A stretch of 64,000 bases of DNA from Comamonas testosteroni (GTDB lineage: Bacteria; Pseudomonadota; Gammaproteobacteria; Burkholderiales; Burkholderiaceae_C). The stretch is taken from the NCBI RefSeq assembly GCF_030505195.1, contig NZ_CP129672.1:186001-250000 (forward strand). Reading direction: 5' to 3'. This document shows positions 14,464-23,563 of this stretch, one piece after another. Within the stretch, counting starts at the first letter, position 1, and every line of letters starts with the position of its first letter. The notes under the pieces were generated by a model. That model was not told where the DNA came from and did not search any database. It worked only from the letters and a program-made list of their open reading frames with translations. Made by a program: the position numbers and the translations under genes.

Positions 14464-14492
14464 TTTTTCCGACGACCCGACACACCCTGGCC

Positions 14493-15932
14493 ATGAGCAA
14501 TACCGCAGCGACCGCCCCTGAAATTTCGCACCCATCTCAGCTTCCCGCCGTGGACAAGGTCTTGCTCGCGACCGGGATGCAGGTGCTGCGCGAGTCCTAT
14601 GGCCTGGACGCCTGCACCAAGGCAGTACGCGATGTGCTGACGGGGCTGCGCCAGCAGCTCCTGGGTTTTGCCGATCAGCCCGGCCGGAGCGTGCAGGCCG
14701 ACATCGGCAGCATTGTGCAAGCGGCACAACAGCAGCTTCAGGCCCGGTTTGCGCCACGCCTGCAAGCCGTCTTCAATCTCACCGGCACGGTGCTGCACAC
14801 CAATCTGGGCCGCGCATTGCTGCCTCAGGCCGCGATTGATGCCGTGGTCCAGGCCATGAGCTCCCCGGCCAATCTGGAATATGACCTTGATGACGGCAGC
14901 CGCGGCGATCGCGACGACCTGGTCGAGTCGCTGATCTGCGAGCTGACCGGCGCCGAAGCCGCGACCGTTGTCAACAACAACGCCGCTGCCGTGCTGCTGG
15001 TGCTGTCCACCATGGCCATGGGCCGTGAAGTGGTGGTCTCGCGCGGCGAGCTGGTGGAAATCGGCGGAGCCTTCCGCATCCCCGACGTCATGACCCGCGC
15101 CGGTGCCCGGCTGGTCGAAATCGGCACCACCAACCGCACCCACGAGAAAGACTATGCAGCGGCCATAGGCATGGATACGGCGGCGCTCATGAAGGTGCAT
15201 TGCAGCAACTACGCCATCACCGGCTTTACCAAGGCGGTAAGCGACGCCGATGTCGCCCGCATTGCACACGACAGCAATCTGCCGATGATCGTCGACCTGG
15301 GCAGCGGCACACTGATCGACATGCGCGACTGGGGTCTGCCCTATGAAGTCACGGTGCGCGAGACGGTCGAGTCCGGCGCCGACATCGTCACCTTCAGCGG
15401 CGACAAGCTCCTGGGCGGCCCGCAGGCCGGCATCATCGTCGGCAAGCGGGAGCTGATTGCCCAAATCAAGAAGAACCCGCTCAAGCGCGCGCTGCGCGTG
15501 GGCAAGATCACGCTGGCAGCGCTGGAGCCCACGCTGCGCCTGTATCTGAACCCCGAAAAGCTCGCCCAGGAGCTGACCACGCTGCGTCTGTTTACGCGCA
15601 AGGCCGCCGACATGCAGGCCCAGGCCGAGCAACTGCAGCCTCTGCTTCAGCAGGCACTGGGCCAGGACTATGTGGTGGAGACCGCTGCCATGAACAGCCA
15701 GATCGGCAGCGGCGCCCTGCCCGTGGAAAATCTGCCCAGCTTCGGCCTCAGGATTTATCCGGCCAGCGGCAAGCAGGCGGGTCGCCAGCTGAGCCGGCTC
15801 GAAGCACGCTTTCGTGGCCTGCCCCGGCCGGTGATCGGGCGCCTGCATGACGACGCTCTGTGGCTGGATCTGCGCTGCCTGGAAAACCCGGCCCAGGCCC
15901 TGTTTGCCGCGCAACTGCCGCTGCTGGCCTGA
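14493..15932 (+). CDS. selA: L-seryl-tRNA(Sec) selenium transferase
   Basis: SelA converts seryl-tRNA(Sec) to selenocysteinyl-tRNA(Sec) using selenophosphate. The 479-residue product is a PLP-dependent enzyme; the PLP lysine lies in SGDKLLGGPQAG (Lys305). The tRNA-binding N-terminal domain and the segment VVNNNAAAVLLVL are also typical. The ATG at 14493 is used because the open frame upstream overlaps fdhE and the terminator and gives a meaningless extension. Length fits the 460-480 residue family norm. Its neighbours selB, selC and the Sec-containing fdnG make the role unambiguous. Confidence 0.95.
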   Translation: MSNTAATAPEISHPSQLPAVDKVLLATGMQVLRESYGLDACTKAVRDVLTGLRQQLLGFADQPGRSVQADIGSIVQAAQQQLQARFAPRLQAVFNLTGTVLHTNLGRALLPQAAIDAVVQAMSSPANLEYDLDDGSRGDRDDLVESLICELTGAEAATVVNNNAAAVLLVLSTMAMGREVVVSRGELVEIGGAFRIPDVMTRAGARLVEIGTTNRTHEKDYAAAIGMDTAALMKVHCSNYAITGFTKAVSDADVARIAHDSNLPMIVDLGSGTLIDMRDWGLPYEVTVRETVESGADIVTFSGDKLLGGPQAGIIVGKRELIAQIKKNPLKRALRVGKITLAALEPTLRLYLNPEKLAQELTTLRLFTRKAADMQAQAEQLQPLLQQALGQDYVVETAAMNSQIGSGALPVENLPSFGLRIYPASGKQAGRQLSRLEARFRGLPRPVIGRLHDDALWLDLRCLENPAQALFAAQLPLLA

Positions 15933-15983
15933 GCCAGCACCATGGCCCCGGCCCCTGGAATTTTTATAAAAAACACCTTGCAT

Positions 15984-16011
15984 CGCTTGACACACAAGCG
16001 CCAGCAGCTAT
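15984..16011. repeat. Comamonad-type interspersed hairpin repeat, copy 2
   Basis: CGCTTG and CAAGCG form a 6-bp stem, 5 nt apart, followed by CCAGCAGCTATC. On the minus strand it aligns with the repeat at 1277-1304. It lies in the 97-bp gap between selA and selB. Confidence 0.5.
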
Positions 16012-16029
16012 CAAGACTATAAGCACACC

Positions 16030-17955
16030 ATGATCATCGGAACCGCAGGCCATATCGACCACGGCAAAACCACGCTGGTGCGTGCGCTCACGGGGGTGGA
16101 AACCGATCGCCTCAAGGAAGAGAAAGCCCGCGGCATTTCCATAGAACTCGGTTATGCCTACAGCCCGCTGCCCAACGGCGATGTGCTGGGCATCATCGAC
16201 GTGCCGGGCCACGAGAAATTCGTCCACACCATGGCTGCCGGCGCTGTGGGCATTGATCACGCCCTGCTGGTCGTGGCTGCCGACGACGGCGTGATGCCCC
16301 AGACCATAGAGCATCTGGAAATTCTGCAGCTGCTGGGTGTCAGGCGTGGCAGCGTGGCGCTGACCAAGGTCGATCGCGTGCTGCCGCAGCGCATTGCCGA
16401 CGTGCACCGCGAAATCAACGCCATTCTCGGCGTCACTGCGCTGGCTGGCAGCCCCATCTTCGAGACCAATGCCGCAGAACCCGGCAACGCCGGCGTGCAG
16501 GCTCTGCGCGAACATCTGCAGGTGCAGGCCCAGATGATGCAGGCACGTCCCCGGGACGGCCTGTTCCGGCTCGCCGTGGACCGCGTCTTCACGCTGCCGG
16601 GCCAGGGCACGGTGGTCACGGGCACGGCCTTCAATGGCCAAGTGCGGGTGGGCGACACGCTGGCGCACTCGGCCAGCGGGCAGGCCGTGCGGGTGCGCAG
16701 CATTCATGCGCAGAACCAGAGCAGCGACAGCGGCGTCGCCGGCCAGCGCTGCGCACTGAACCTGGCAGGCATAGGCAAGGACGAGATCGAACGCGGCGAC
16801 TGGATCATGGACTCGCGCCTGCTACAGGCCACGGACCGCCTCGATATTCATCTGCACCTGCTCAGCGAAGCGCCCTTGCTGGCCCAGTGGACGCCTGTCC
16901 ATGTGCACCTGGGCACCAAGCGCACCACAGGCCATGTGGCACTGCTGCAGGACCAAGGCATAGAGCCCGGTACCGAGGCCCGCGTGCAGCTGGTGCTGGA
17001 TACGCCGGTCTTCGCCCTGCCCGGCGACCGCCTGATTCTGCGCAACGCCCAGGCCAGCCGCACCATCGCCGGCGGCATGGTGCTCGACCCCTATGCCCCG
17101 AGCCGCAAGCGCCGCAGCGCAGAGCGCATGGCCTACCTAGACGCCATGGAGCAACTCATAGCCCGCAGCGACTTCGGGCCACTGATTGCACAGGCCCCGC
17201 ACGGCATTGCGCGTTCGCAGCTGGTGCGGCTGAGCGGCCATGCCTTCCCCGAGTCCAGCCTTGCCGACACCATCCAGTTACCCATTGCCGGCGGCGATGC
17301 CCTGGTGCTGGGCCTGCAGCGCTGGCAGCAGCTGCAGACCCAGGTCATCGACAGCCTGGCGCGCTTTCACGAAAAATCGCCCGACGAGCCCGGCGTCAAT
17401 GCGGCCAGACTGAGGCGCATGGCCTTGCCCGGCCTGCAGCAAGGCAGCTACGACGCGCTCTATCAAGGCCTGGTCGATGCCCTGCTCAGCAGCCAGCTGC
17501 TAGCCAGCACCGGTGCCTGGCTGCATTTGCCGCAACACAGCGTGCAGCTGAGCAGTGCCGAGCAGACGCTGGCCGAAAAGCTGCTGCCCGCCATCACTGC
17601 AGGCCGCTATGACCCGCCCTGGGTGCGCGATCTGGCGCGCGACCATGCGGCGGGTGAAGAGCTCGTGCGCCAGTTGCTCAAAAAGCTTTCGCGCCAGGGC
17701 CAGCTGTTCCAGGTCGTCAAGGATTTGTTCTATACACCGGCGCGCATGGATGAGCTCGCCGCCCTGGTTGCCGACATCGCCAGCCGGCACGCCAGAGGGG
17801 AAGTGGAAGCCAGCGCCTTCCGCGACGCAACTGGTCTGGGCCGCAAGCGCGCCATCCAGATTCTCGAATTCTTCGACCGCACCGGCTACACGCGCCGCGT
17901 GCGCGACGTCCATCTGCTGCGCCCTGACGTACATTGGAATAGCACGCCACGCTGA
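16030..17955 (+). CDS. selB: Selenocysteine-specific translation elongation factor
   Basis: SelB delivers Sec-tRNA to ribosomes at UGA codons followed by a SECIS hairpin. The 641-residue protein starts with an EF-Tu-like GTPase domain: P-loop GHIDHGKT (residues 7-14), switch segment [20 protein letters not shown] (near 57) and TKVDR. Domains II and III follow to about residue 350. The C-terminal third contains tandem winged-helix modules that bind the SECIS RNA, including the final segment [21 protein letters not shown]. Size matches E. coli SelB (614). It starts 97 bp after selA and precedes selC. Confidence 0.96.
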   Translation: MIIGTAGHIDHGKTTLVRALTGVETDRLKEEKARGISIELGYAYSPLPNGDVLGIIDVPGHEKFVHTMAAGAVGIDHALLVVAADDGVMPQTIEHLEILQLLGVRRGSVALTKVDRVLPQRIADVHREINAILGVTALAGSPIFETNAAEPGNAGVQALREHLQVQAQMMQARPRDGLFRLAVDRVFTLPGQGTVVTGTAFNGQVRVGDTLAHSASGQAVRVRSIHAQNQSSDSGVAGQRCALNLAGIGKDEIERGDWIMDSRLLQATDRLDIHLHLLSEAPLLAQWTPVHVHLGTKRTTGHVALLQDQGIEPGTEARVQLVLDTPVFALPGDRLILRNAQASRTIAGGMVLDPYAPSRKRRSAERMAYLDAMEQLIARSDFGPLIAQAPHGIARSQLVRLSGHAFPESSLADTIQLPIAGGDALVLGLQRWQQLQTQVIDSLARFHEKSPDEPGVNAARLRRMALPGLQQGSYDALYQGLVDALLSSQLLASTGAWLHLPQHSVQLSSAEQTLAEKLLPAITAGRYDPPWVRDLARDHAAGEELVRQLLKKLSRQGQLFQVVKDLFYTPARMDELAALVADIASRHARGEVEASAFRDATGLGRKRAIQILEFFDRTGYTRRVRDVHLLRPDVHWNSTPR

Positions 17956-18084
17956 GCCTGCAAGGAAAGCAGATAGAAATCAGTCCAGGTTCCTTATCCC
18001 GCTTACGCAACAAGCTATCAAATTAGAGTAGAGCGGAATATGCGTTCTTGACGTGCTTTTGTCATCGGGTGCCGGATTGCTGGC

Positions 18085-18131
18085 TACAATCACTGTCCTA
18101 TCTTCTACAAGAGTGGCAGTTGCCACTCTTG
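18085..18131 (+). promoter_or_regulatory. Likely selC promoter -10 box and 24-bp perfect palindrome in the leader
   Basis: A TACAAT hexamer at 18085-18090 is a plausible -10 box; no clear -35 box is seen. Downstream, CAAGAGTGGCA (18108-18118), a GT spacer and TGCCACTCTTG (18121-18131) form a perfect palindrome ending 7 nt before the tRNA-Sec 5' end. It could be a leader hairpin removed with the 5' leader, or a binding site for a regulator or recombination protein. Confidence 0.5.
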
Positions 18132-18138
18132 ACTCAAA

Positions 18139-18234
18139 GGAAGGCAATCGTGCCCGGTGGCGCGGCCGGGCTTCAAACCCGGTGGGGGGCGTCAGCCGCT
18201 CCCGGGTTGGTTCGACTCCAGCTGCTTTCCGCCA
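18139..18234 (+). tRNA. selC: tRNA-Sec (anticodon TCA)
   Basis: This 96-nt gene has the special features of bacterial tRNA-Sec. It has an 8-bp acceptor stem (GGAAGGCA with TGCTTTCC), an anticodon loop CTTCAAA with anticodon TCA at 18173-18175, a long variable arm, a GGTTCGACTCC T-arm and an encoded CCA end. It lies 183 bp downstream of selB. Its 3' 67 nt are duplicated at 23014-23080, so the gene is the integration site of an island; the gene itself is intact. Confidence 0.97.
18168..18234 (+). repeat. attL: 67-bp direct repeat within selC
   Basis: The sequence from GGG in the 5' anticodon stem to the CCA end is identical to 23014-23080. Integration restored the complete tRNA gene at this end, so selC function should be preserved. 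Confidence 0.88.
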
Positions 18235-18298
18235 CCCAAAGTACTACAGTCAAGTGCCACATCGTCCACCTCAATCCCCCACTCAAGGGAAAGACGAA

Positions 18299-20077
18299 AT
18301 GGCGACTGTTGAAGGACTGAATCAGAGGGGCTCCCGCTGGTCCCTACTGGTCCTCATTCCTAAAGACCTCCAAGCCCACTACGGCAAACCCAAGTTCAAC
18401 ACTGCACTTGGCACCAGCGACAAGGCAGAGGCGGTCCGTAAGGGCCTCCGCTTGAAAGCCCAATGGCTAGAAGAGTTCGAGGCCAAGCGCAAGGCTCTCA
18501 ACCCTCAAGCCCTGGAGGTCATTACTCCGGAGCTGGCGCAGGTCCTCGCCAGTGGAGCCCGTAAGAGAGTCCTCCAGGCTGACCATCACCGCAGAGAAGG
18601 GAACGACCCCATCTTCAATGCGCTGGCCCGCGTAGGCCTACCGCTGATGCGTGCAGCTGATGGGTCTATTCCTCTACCCAAGAGGGACCCTCTTGATGGC
18701 CTCACCGACAGGGAACTGAATGCCCTGACCATCCTCAATGTCACGCAGTCCCAGGAGACCGGAAGAGCACTGGCTGGACTGAACCGTGGGACTGTCCTCC
18801 CGCTCCTCCAGGAGGATGCAAGGGCGTTTGGTCGTACCATCACTGAAGAAACTAAAGGACTAAAGGAAGCTCTCACGGCTTACCTGAGGTCATACCGGCA
18901 GGCATGGCAGGATGCCTCCAGGATGGATGCAGGAGAGCTTATTGATGAAGATGTCCCCCTACCCCTCAACCTAAAGCCAGAGGCCGCTACAGGCGCTCCT
19001 GTGGCGTCTTCCATGCAAGCCCAGGGGGCTGCTGGCGCTGGTGGTCATGCAATTGATGGTGGTGCTGCTGATGGGCAAACCCTCAGGGACATCCAGGCCC
19101 TCTGGCTGAAGGCTGAGCGCAAGACCCACGACACCAAGCAAGCCAGCGACCGGGCACTGAGTCTCGCTGAAGAATGCCTCGGCGGCCCGCTGTACGTCCA
19201 TGGAGTCACCAGGGATCAGGGGAATACCTTCAAGGCTTGGCTGCAGGAGCCTGCCAGAGGCTTTGGCCTCAAGACTGCCAAGAACCATCTCATGTATGTG
19301 AACTCACTTCTGAGGTTCGCTTGTGTGGAGCTGGAGATGATCCAGAAGAACCCCTGGCATAGTCTAGCCATCAAGGTTCCCGAGAGTGACACCCGCAAGC
19401 CATGGAAGCCCCAGGAGCTACAGCAGCTATTCAGCCAGCCGCTATTTCAAGCCTATGAAGTGCCACCAAAGGGTCGAACTGGAGGAGGTCCAGCAGCCTA
19501 CTGGATTCCCATCATTGGTTTGTACACAGGAGCCCGCATGGGCGAACTGGCGCAGCTACTGGTCTCAGACATTACTGAAGAGGATGGGATTCCTGTCATC
19601 CACATCACTGACAAAGGAGAAGGCCAGAGCGTGAAGACCAGCGCCAGCCGAAGGTCCCTCCCGATTCACTCCGAGCTGATCCGGCTGGGTCTACTGGACT
19701 ACGCAGAGGATGTCCGGAAGCAAGGCCCGGAAGGGAGCCTGTGGCCGCTCCTGAAGAACGCAAATATCGCAAGCGCATGGTTCAGTCGGTACAGGAAGAG
19801 CATCCCAGGGCTGGATGGTCAATGGCTGGACTTTCACTCCTTCCGCCACACTGTCAGAACAAGATTAGCGAAGGCCCAGGTACAAGAGCACCTCATGGAC
19901 GCCATCACAGGGCACGAGACAGGCGGCTCCACAGGTCGCAGGGTCTACACACATCCGGACATGGAAGACCTCCAGCAAGCCGTAGAACAGCTCTCCTACG
20001 AATCCGTAGACCTCCCCAGGGTGCACCCTCAGGCAAGACCAAATAAGCCAGCAGCAGGCCTGCAGGAGGTCTTCTGA
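18299..20077 (+). CDS. Site-specific tyrosine recombinase (island integrase)
   Basis: The 592-residue protein would catalyse integration and excision at selC. The catalytic domain lies in the C-terminal third. The first arginine is in YTGARMGELAQL, the HxxR box in LDFHSFRHTVRTRL, the second histidine in TGHETGG, and the nucleophile tyrosine in RRVYTHPDM. The N-terminal part resembles the arm-binding and DUF-type leaders of long phage integrases, with a Gly/Ala-rich linker near 240-265. The start at 18299 follows AAGGGA; a longer open frame upstream overlaps selC and is not credible. The gene begins 65 bp from the tRNA end, as expected for such integrases. Confidence 0.9.
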   Translation: MATVEGLNQRGSRWSLLVLIPKDLQAHYGKPKFNTALGTSDKAEAVRKGLRLKAQWLEEFEAKRKALNPQALEVITPELAQVLASGARKRVLQADHHRREGNDPIFNALARVGLPLMRAADGSIPLPKRDPLDGLTDRELNALTILNVTQSQETGRALAGLNRGTVLPLLQEDARAFGRTITEETKGLKEALTAYLRSYRQAWQDASRMDAGELIDEDVPLPLNLKPEAATGAPVASSMQAQGAAGAGGHAIDGGAADGQTLRDIQALWLKAERKTHDTKQASDRALSLAEECLGGPLYVHGVTRDQGNTFKAWLQEPARGFGLKTAKNHLMYVNSLLRFACVELEMIQKNPWHSLAIKVPESDTRKPWKPQELQQLFSQPLFQAYEVPPKGRTGGGPAAYWIPIIGLYTGARMGELAQLLVSDITEEDGIPVIHITDKGEGQSVKTSASRRSLPIHSELIRLGLLDYAEDVRKQGPEGSLWPLLKNANIASAWFSRYRKSIPGLDGQWLDFHSFRHTVRTRLAKAQVQEHLMDAITGHETGGSTGRRVYTHPDMEDLQQAVEQLSYESVDLPRVHPQARPNKPAAGLQEVF

Positions 20078-20664
20078 AGCATCTCTAGCTGTCAGCTTGC
20101 TGGCGCTGGAGGAAGTCTCCTCACGAGTACCGATGACCCTAAAGAGCGAGACCCTAATCAACCTCAAGCCCTATATAGTGTGGGTTAAATACCCCCCTCT
20201 AGAGGTACATCTGGAAGTGCCTATGGGGTAATAATCTTTGTAGTGATTACTCTCATTGGTCTGTGCTCTTACGGTCTATCTTCTGGCCTCTTGCTTCCTG
20301 CTCCCTAAGATCGTGTCTTGTGGTGCTCTTTAGGTAGCTTTGGTCTTCCATTCCTGGATGGCTCTGCTGGTCGCTCCATAGGATCTATAAGTATAGAATC
20401 CGGAGGGTGTCTCCCCAATACTGTGGGTTAATAGAAAACCCAATGGAATTAATAGGTTACGTCAGTGGCATTCCAGCCATGTGTCGCCTGTCTTTGCCTC
20501 TATTGCCCCCCACCGGAGGAGCGCCATGGAGGAAGCTGCAGACTCTCGTGGACTGTCCACAGGTTCATCAGGAAGCCCCAGGAGCGCTCCTATAGACTCG
20601 CCAATGGTGACCCCAAGGCTTGACCACTGGAGACCCACAGAGAGCCTCCAGCGGCCTATAGCGA
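20078..20664. other. Intergenic stretch in the island, no gene recognised
   Basis: This 587-bp gap between the two convergent recombinase genes holds only short unconvincing frames. The 10-mer TGTGGGTTAA occurs twice, at 20179-20188 and 20422-20431. The second copy is followed by AAACCCA, which gives a small hairpin. No promoter, RNA gene or protein remnant was recognised. Confidence 0.4.
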
Positions 20665-21267
20665 TCAATCCGCACCAGCTACATCGCTAGAGGACCCAGC
20701 ATCTCTGATCCGCATCACTGTCTGCCGAGAGGTCTCCATGGCCCTAGCTATGGCCGCTACAGATTCCCCTGCAGCCAGTCTCTTGAGGACCTCCCCAGTC
20801 TCCTCACCGCTGAGGCTCTTGGGCCTACCCAGGGACTTCCCCTCTGCCTTCGCACGGGCTAGACCTGCCTGAGTCCTCTCGATCAATAGGTCCCTCTCGA
20901 ACTCAGCCACAGCGTTGATAACGCCCATGGTCATCTTCCCTGCAGGGCTCGTGAGGTCCATCCCACCCAGAGCCAGACAGTAGACCTTCACGCCATCAGC
21001 AGCCAGTGCATCCACGGTGGCCCTCACGTCCATGGCATTCCTCCCCAGGCGGTCCAGCTTGGTGACCACCAGGACATCCCCTGGCTCCATCTTGGTAACC
21101 AGGGAGGTCCATCCAGGGCGTTCAGAGGCCGCTACAGAGCCGCTGACGGTCTCCTCAATGGCTCTCCTAGGCGAGACCTCAAAGCCTGCAGCAGCGACCT
21201 CCTGAAGCTGATTTGCAGTAGTCTGATCTGAGGTGGAGACACGGCAGTAAGCAAAGACTCTGGACAT
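20665..21267 (-). CDS. Serine recombinase (resolvase/invertase family)
   Basis: The 200-residue product is a small serine recombinase. The N-terminal catalytic domain contains FAYCRVSTSDQ with the presumed nucleophile Ser11. It also has TKLDRLGRNAMD, with the conserved arginine pair, and GKMTMGVINAVAEFERDLLIERT, which leads into the long helix. The C-terminal 45 residues (GRPKSL through SRQTVMRIRDAG) form the helix-turn-helix. Length and domain order match Tn3-type resolvases and Pin/Hin invertases. It could resolve or invert DNA in the island; no matching paired sites were identified. Confidence 0.9.
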   Translation of the reverse strand: MSRVFAYCRVSTSDQTTANQLQEVAAAGFEVSPRRAIEETVSGSVAASERPGWTSLVTKMEPGDVLVVTKLDRLGRNAMDVRATVDALAADGVKVYCLALGGMDLTSPAGKMTMGVINAVAEFERDLLIERTQAGLARAKAEGKSLGRPKSLSGEETGEVLKRLAAGESVAAIARAMETSRQTVMRIRDAGSSSDVAGAD

Positions 21268-21345
21268 GGACTCTTCATGTGTACGAATAGGATGTCCGTA
21301 ATTTAAGCCATGTCCGTTAATTTATCAAGCTATCTTTTGGACACC

Positions 21346-21897
21346 CTACAGAGACCTGTCCGTAAACGGTCGTTTGTGGTCATGTCCCAAGACCTCCTCC
21401 AGACTCTCTAATGCACCTAACAACTGCTCAGTTTCTGAATCAAGAGCAACTGACGACACCGTTATTTCTCCTCCCCGCGCTAAACGAGAAAGAAAGGACA
21501 CAGACTGTTTCAGCGACAACACACGCCCGTATACGTCAGCCAGAGCAATACACAAGCGCATTGGATACACCTCAGGCATATCAAGGCAGTTTTTAAGCCA
21601 AGGAGCATCCAAGCGTTGATGCACTTCTAAAAGACTATGCCCCTGAACAAGCTGCTGAGTGGCGGACCAGTGGCGCAGGTCAACAGCTACAGTTCTTAGC
21701 ACTTGCATTTCAGGGCTCAAGAGCTTATATGCAACAACGCCCCTTCTCTTCAAAGCCTCTTGATGCAGCCTCCTTGGCTCCCTCCCCACATGCAATGCAA
21801 CACGAGCTGTGTAGATAGCAGTCACAGAAGCTACAGCAGTAGCAATGGCTCCGATGGCAGTCCAATTCCAAGACTCACAAACGATTTCTTTCAGCAC
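21346..21897 (-). CDS. Hypothetical single-pass membrane protein in the island
   Basis: The 183-residue product is not recognised. After about 10 residues it has one hydrophobic helix (WTAIGAIATAVASVTAIYTA), followed by a basic segment and a mostly helical cytoplasmic-type domain. The GTG at 21897 is chosen because GAGGG lies 7 nt upstream; an ATG at 21963 would add 22 residues that run through this ribosome binding site. Topology resembles small membrane-anchored proteins often carried by mobile elements, but no function can be assigned. Confidence 0.55.
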   Translation of the reverse strand: MLKEIVCESWNWTAIGAIATAVASVTAIYTARVALHVGREPRRLHQEALKRRGVVAYKLLSPEMQVLRTVAVDLRHWSATQQLVQGHSLLEVHQRLDAPWLKNCLDMPEVYPMRLCIALADVYGRVLSLKQSVSFLSRLARGGEITVSSVALDSETEQLLGALESLEEVLGHDHKRPFTDRSL

Positions 21898-22028
21898 TCG
21901 CCCACCCTCTCTTTTGGAATGACTCAAGCATAGCGGCCCTACAGGGGGGACTCCACAGAGCATCTAGCGCTGAGATGCCCTCACAGATTTTTCTTCCAGA
22001 TTTTCATCCAGTGAGCCTGCTAGACTTA

Positions 22029-22901
22029 GACTGGCTAACACCACCTATCCACGAAGCGTGCGCAGATGATCGCTGCCGCCAACTTCAACAGCGCTTCGTG
22101 GATATCCAGCCGTCGTTCAAAGCGGATTCGCAGCTTGCCAAAGCCTGCAAACCAGCTGTGCGTCCTCTCCACCACCCAGCGGTGCTTGCCCAGCCGCTGG
22201 CTGCTCTCAACGCCTCGTCTGGCAATCCGGCCGATGATGCCCCGCTGCCTCAGGTGGTTTCGGCATCGCTTGAAGTCGTAGCCTTTGTCAGCGTGCAGCT
22301 TGGCTGGTCTTTTACGGGGACGCCCTGACAAGCCTGCAATCGCAGGAATCGCGTCCACGCACCTCTCGAACATCTTAGAGTCGTGCCGGTTCGCGCCGCT
22401 GACCAAGATCACCAGCGGAATGCCTCTGGCATCTACGACGATGTGTCGTTTGGAGCCGAGCTTGCCTCTGTCCGTGGGGTTGGGGCCCGTTTCCTGGCCC
22501 CCCGGGGGCTTGGTACCGAGGAGCCATCAATGCTGGCCCGGCTCCAATCGATCTGGTCGTGTTCACGCAAGCGCGTCAGCATGGCCTGGTGCAACTGCTT
22601 CCAGACACCAGCGGCATTCCAGTCTCGCAGGCGCCGCCAGCAAGTCATGCCGCTGCCGTACCCAAGAGATTGGGGAAGGTCCTCCCATGGAATGCCTGTT
22701 TGCAGCACGAACAGGATGCCGTTGAGGGCGGCTTCGTCGCTGACCGCGAGCTTGCGCGCACCGCCTTTGGCAGAAGGCACGAAGGCTGGGATCAGGGGTT
22801 GTAGCTGTCGCCACAGTTCTTTGCTAACGGGTCGTCTTGCCATGAGGGCCGCAAGCATAACTGCTCTGCGAGGGGCTATGACGAAGTGATGTTAGCCACT
22901 C
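22029..22901 (-). mobile_element. IS5-family insertion sequence (IS427-like), complete
   Basis: The element is 873 bp. Its ends are imperfect inverted repeats: left GACTGGCTAACACCAC, right (reverse complement) GAGTGGCTAACATCAC. It is flanked on both sides by TTA (22026-22028 and 22902-22904), which is the target duplication. It encodes a transposase in two frames on the minus strand. Intact ends and duplication suggest recent insertion. Confidence 0.85.
22035..22858 (-). CDS. IS5-family transposase in two overlapping frames (probable -1 frameshift)
   Basis: The upstream part (22433-22858) gives an N-terminal helix-turn-helix domain and the first catalytic Asp region (SRASIDGSSVPSP). The downstream part (22035-22412) contains ILVSGANRHDSKMFE, LHADKGYD and WVVERTHSWFAGF, the second Asp and the final Glu of the DDE triad. 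The frames are joined if the ribosome slips back one base on a run of six G residues inside CCCCCGGGGGG near 22500. The -1 frame then reads through GPNPTDRGKLGSK into the second part. This two-frame layout is normal for the IS427 group, so it is not necessarily a dead gene. Confidence 0.8.
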
Positions 22902-23013
22902 TTAACACTCACACCGATGTGCTGCTACGGCAAAGTGCTACAACAGGTTGAAGCTAAGCCATTGAAATCAATAAAGTAGTTGATTCCAAAGGCATCCCTC
23001 CGAATGATTTCAT

Positions 23014-23080
23014 GGGCTTCAAACCCGGTGGGGGGCGTCAGCCGCTCCCGGGTTGGTTCGACTCCAGCTGCTTTCCGCCA
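23014..23080 (+). repeat. attR: 67-bp copy of the selC 3' end
   Basis: The sequence is identical to 18168-18234 and ends with CCA. It lacks the acceptor 5' half and D-arm, so it is not a tRNA gene. It marks the distal junction of the selC island. Confidence 0.88.
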
Positions 23081-23563
23081 GGATTACGGTTTGCAACCGT
23101 TAATGCGAAGCGACCACAACGGGCAATTGCCATCCCGCGCAAGGCAGCGGAAATCTCGCTGGAGCTGGGTACAGGCGCTGGTTCTCAATGACCAGCATTC
23201 AGCGAAGAGATGACCGGCCTGCTGGTACTGACCACCGACAGCAATCGACGGCGGATTCAACCGGTCGCTGCAACACACTAACCACCGCATAGGCGGCAGG
23301 AGTGTTGCAAATGAAGCAGCGCCCCAGAATCTACTATTCGGACAGCCAGAAGGCGCTGATGTGGGGGCGCGGGAAGCAAGGCTGGACTTTACGAGAATTC
23401 AACGTCTCGTTTTATCAATGCCGTCCTGGCCCTGTCTGAGCAAAGATTGATTGAGTGACAAGTTTGAAAGCCGCTGCTTGTAAACGCAGAATATTCGGGA
23501 CCAAGACCTCACTAGGGGTGGAAATTGGCGCTTACCTCCATTCAAGATTTCATGCGCTTATGG
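23081..23563. other. Gene-free junction with IS30 remnant
   Basis: No intact gene is seen in these 483 bp beyond attR. The stretch contains GATTCAACCGGTCGCTGCAACAC at 23253-23275 in part, which I take to be an IS30-family end, followed by the broken IS30 transposase start listed separately. The rest shows no recognisable coding signal. Confidence 0.45.
23311..23458 (+). pseudogene. IS30-family transposase, N-terminal remnant
   Basis: The frame begins MKQRPRIYYSDSQKALMW, the conserved start of one IS30-family transposase group. After about 30 residues it degenerates and stops. Only the first few percent of a transposase remains. Confidence 0.65.

Larger units (their letters stand above)
18168..23080. 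mobile_element. Genomic island integrated into selC
   Basis: A 67-bp perfect direct repeat, comprising the selC 3' part from the anticodon stem to CCA, bounds the island at 18168-18234 and 23014-23080. The repeat period is 4846 bp. Inside are a tyrosine integrase directly next to selC, a serine recombinase, a short membrane protein and an IS5-family insertion. Integrase next to a tRNA gene, with a tRNA 3' copy at the far end, is the classic layout of an integrative element. The small cargo suggests a decayed or minimal element. Confidence 0.9.

Noticed and set aside
14199..14492. N-terminal extension of SelA starting inside fdhE
   Set aside because: It crosses a strong terminator and has no similarity to SelA; the ATG at 14493 gives the right length.
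21961..23013. CRISPR-like or tandem repeats in the selC island
   Set aside because: No regularly spaced repeats were found anywhere in the window; the only repeats are att copies, IS ends and isolated palindromes.
23014..23080. Second tRNA gene
   Set aside because: The acceptor 5' half, D-arm and half of the anticodon arm are missing; it is the attR copy of selC.
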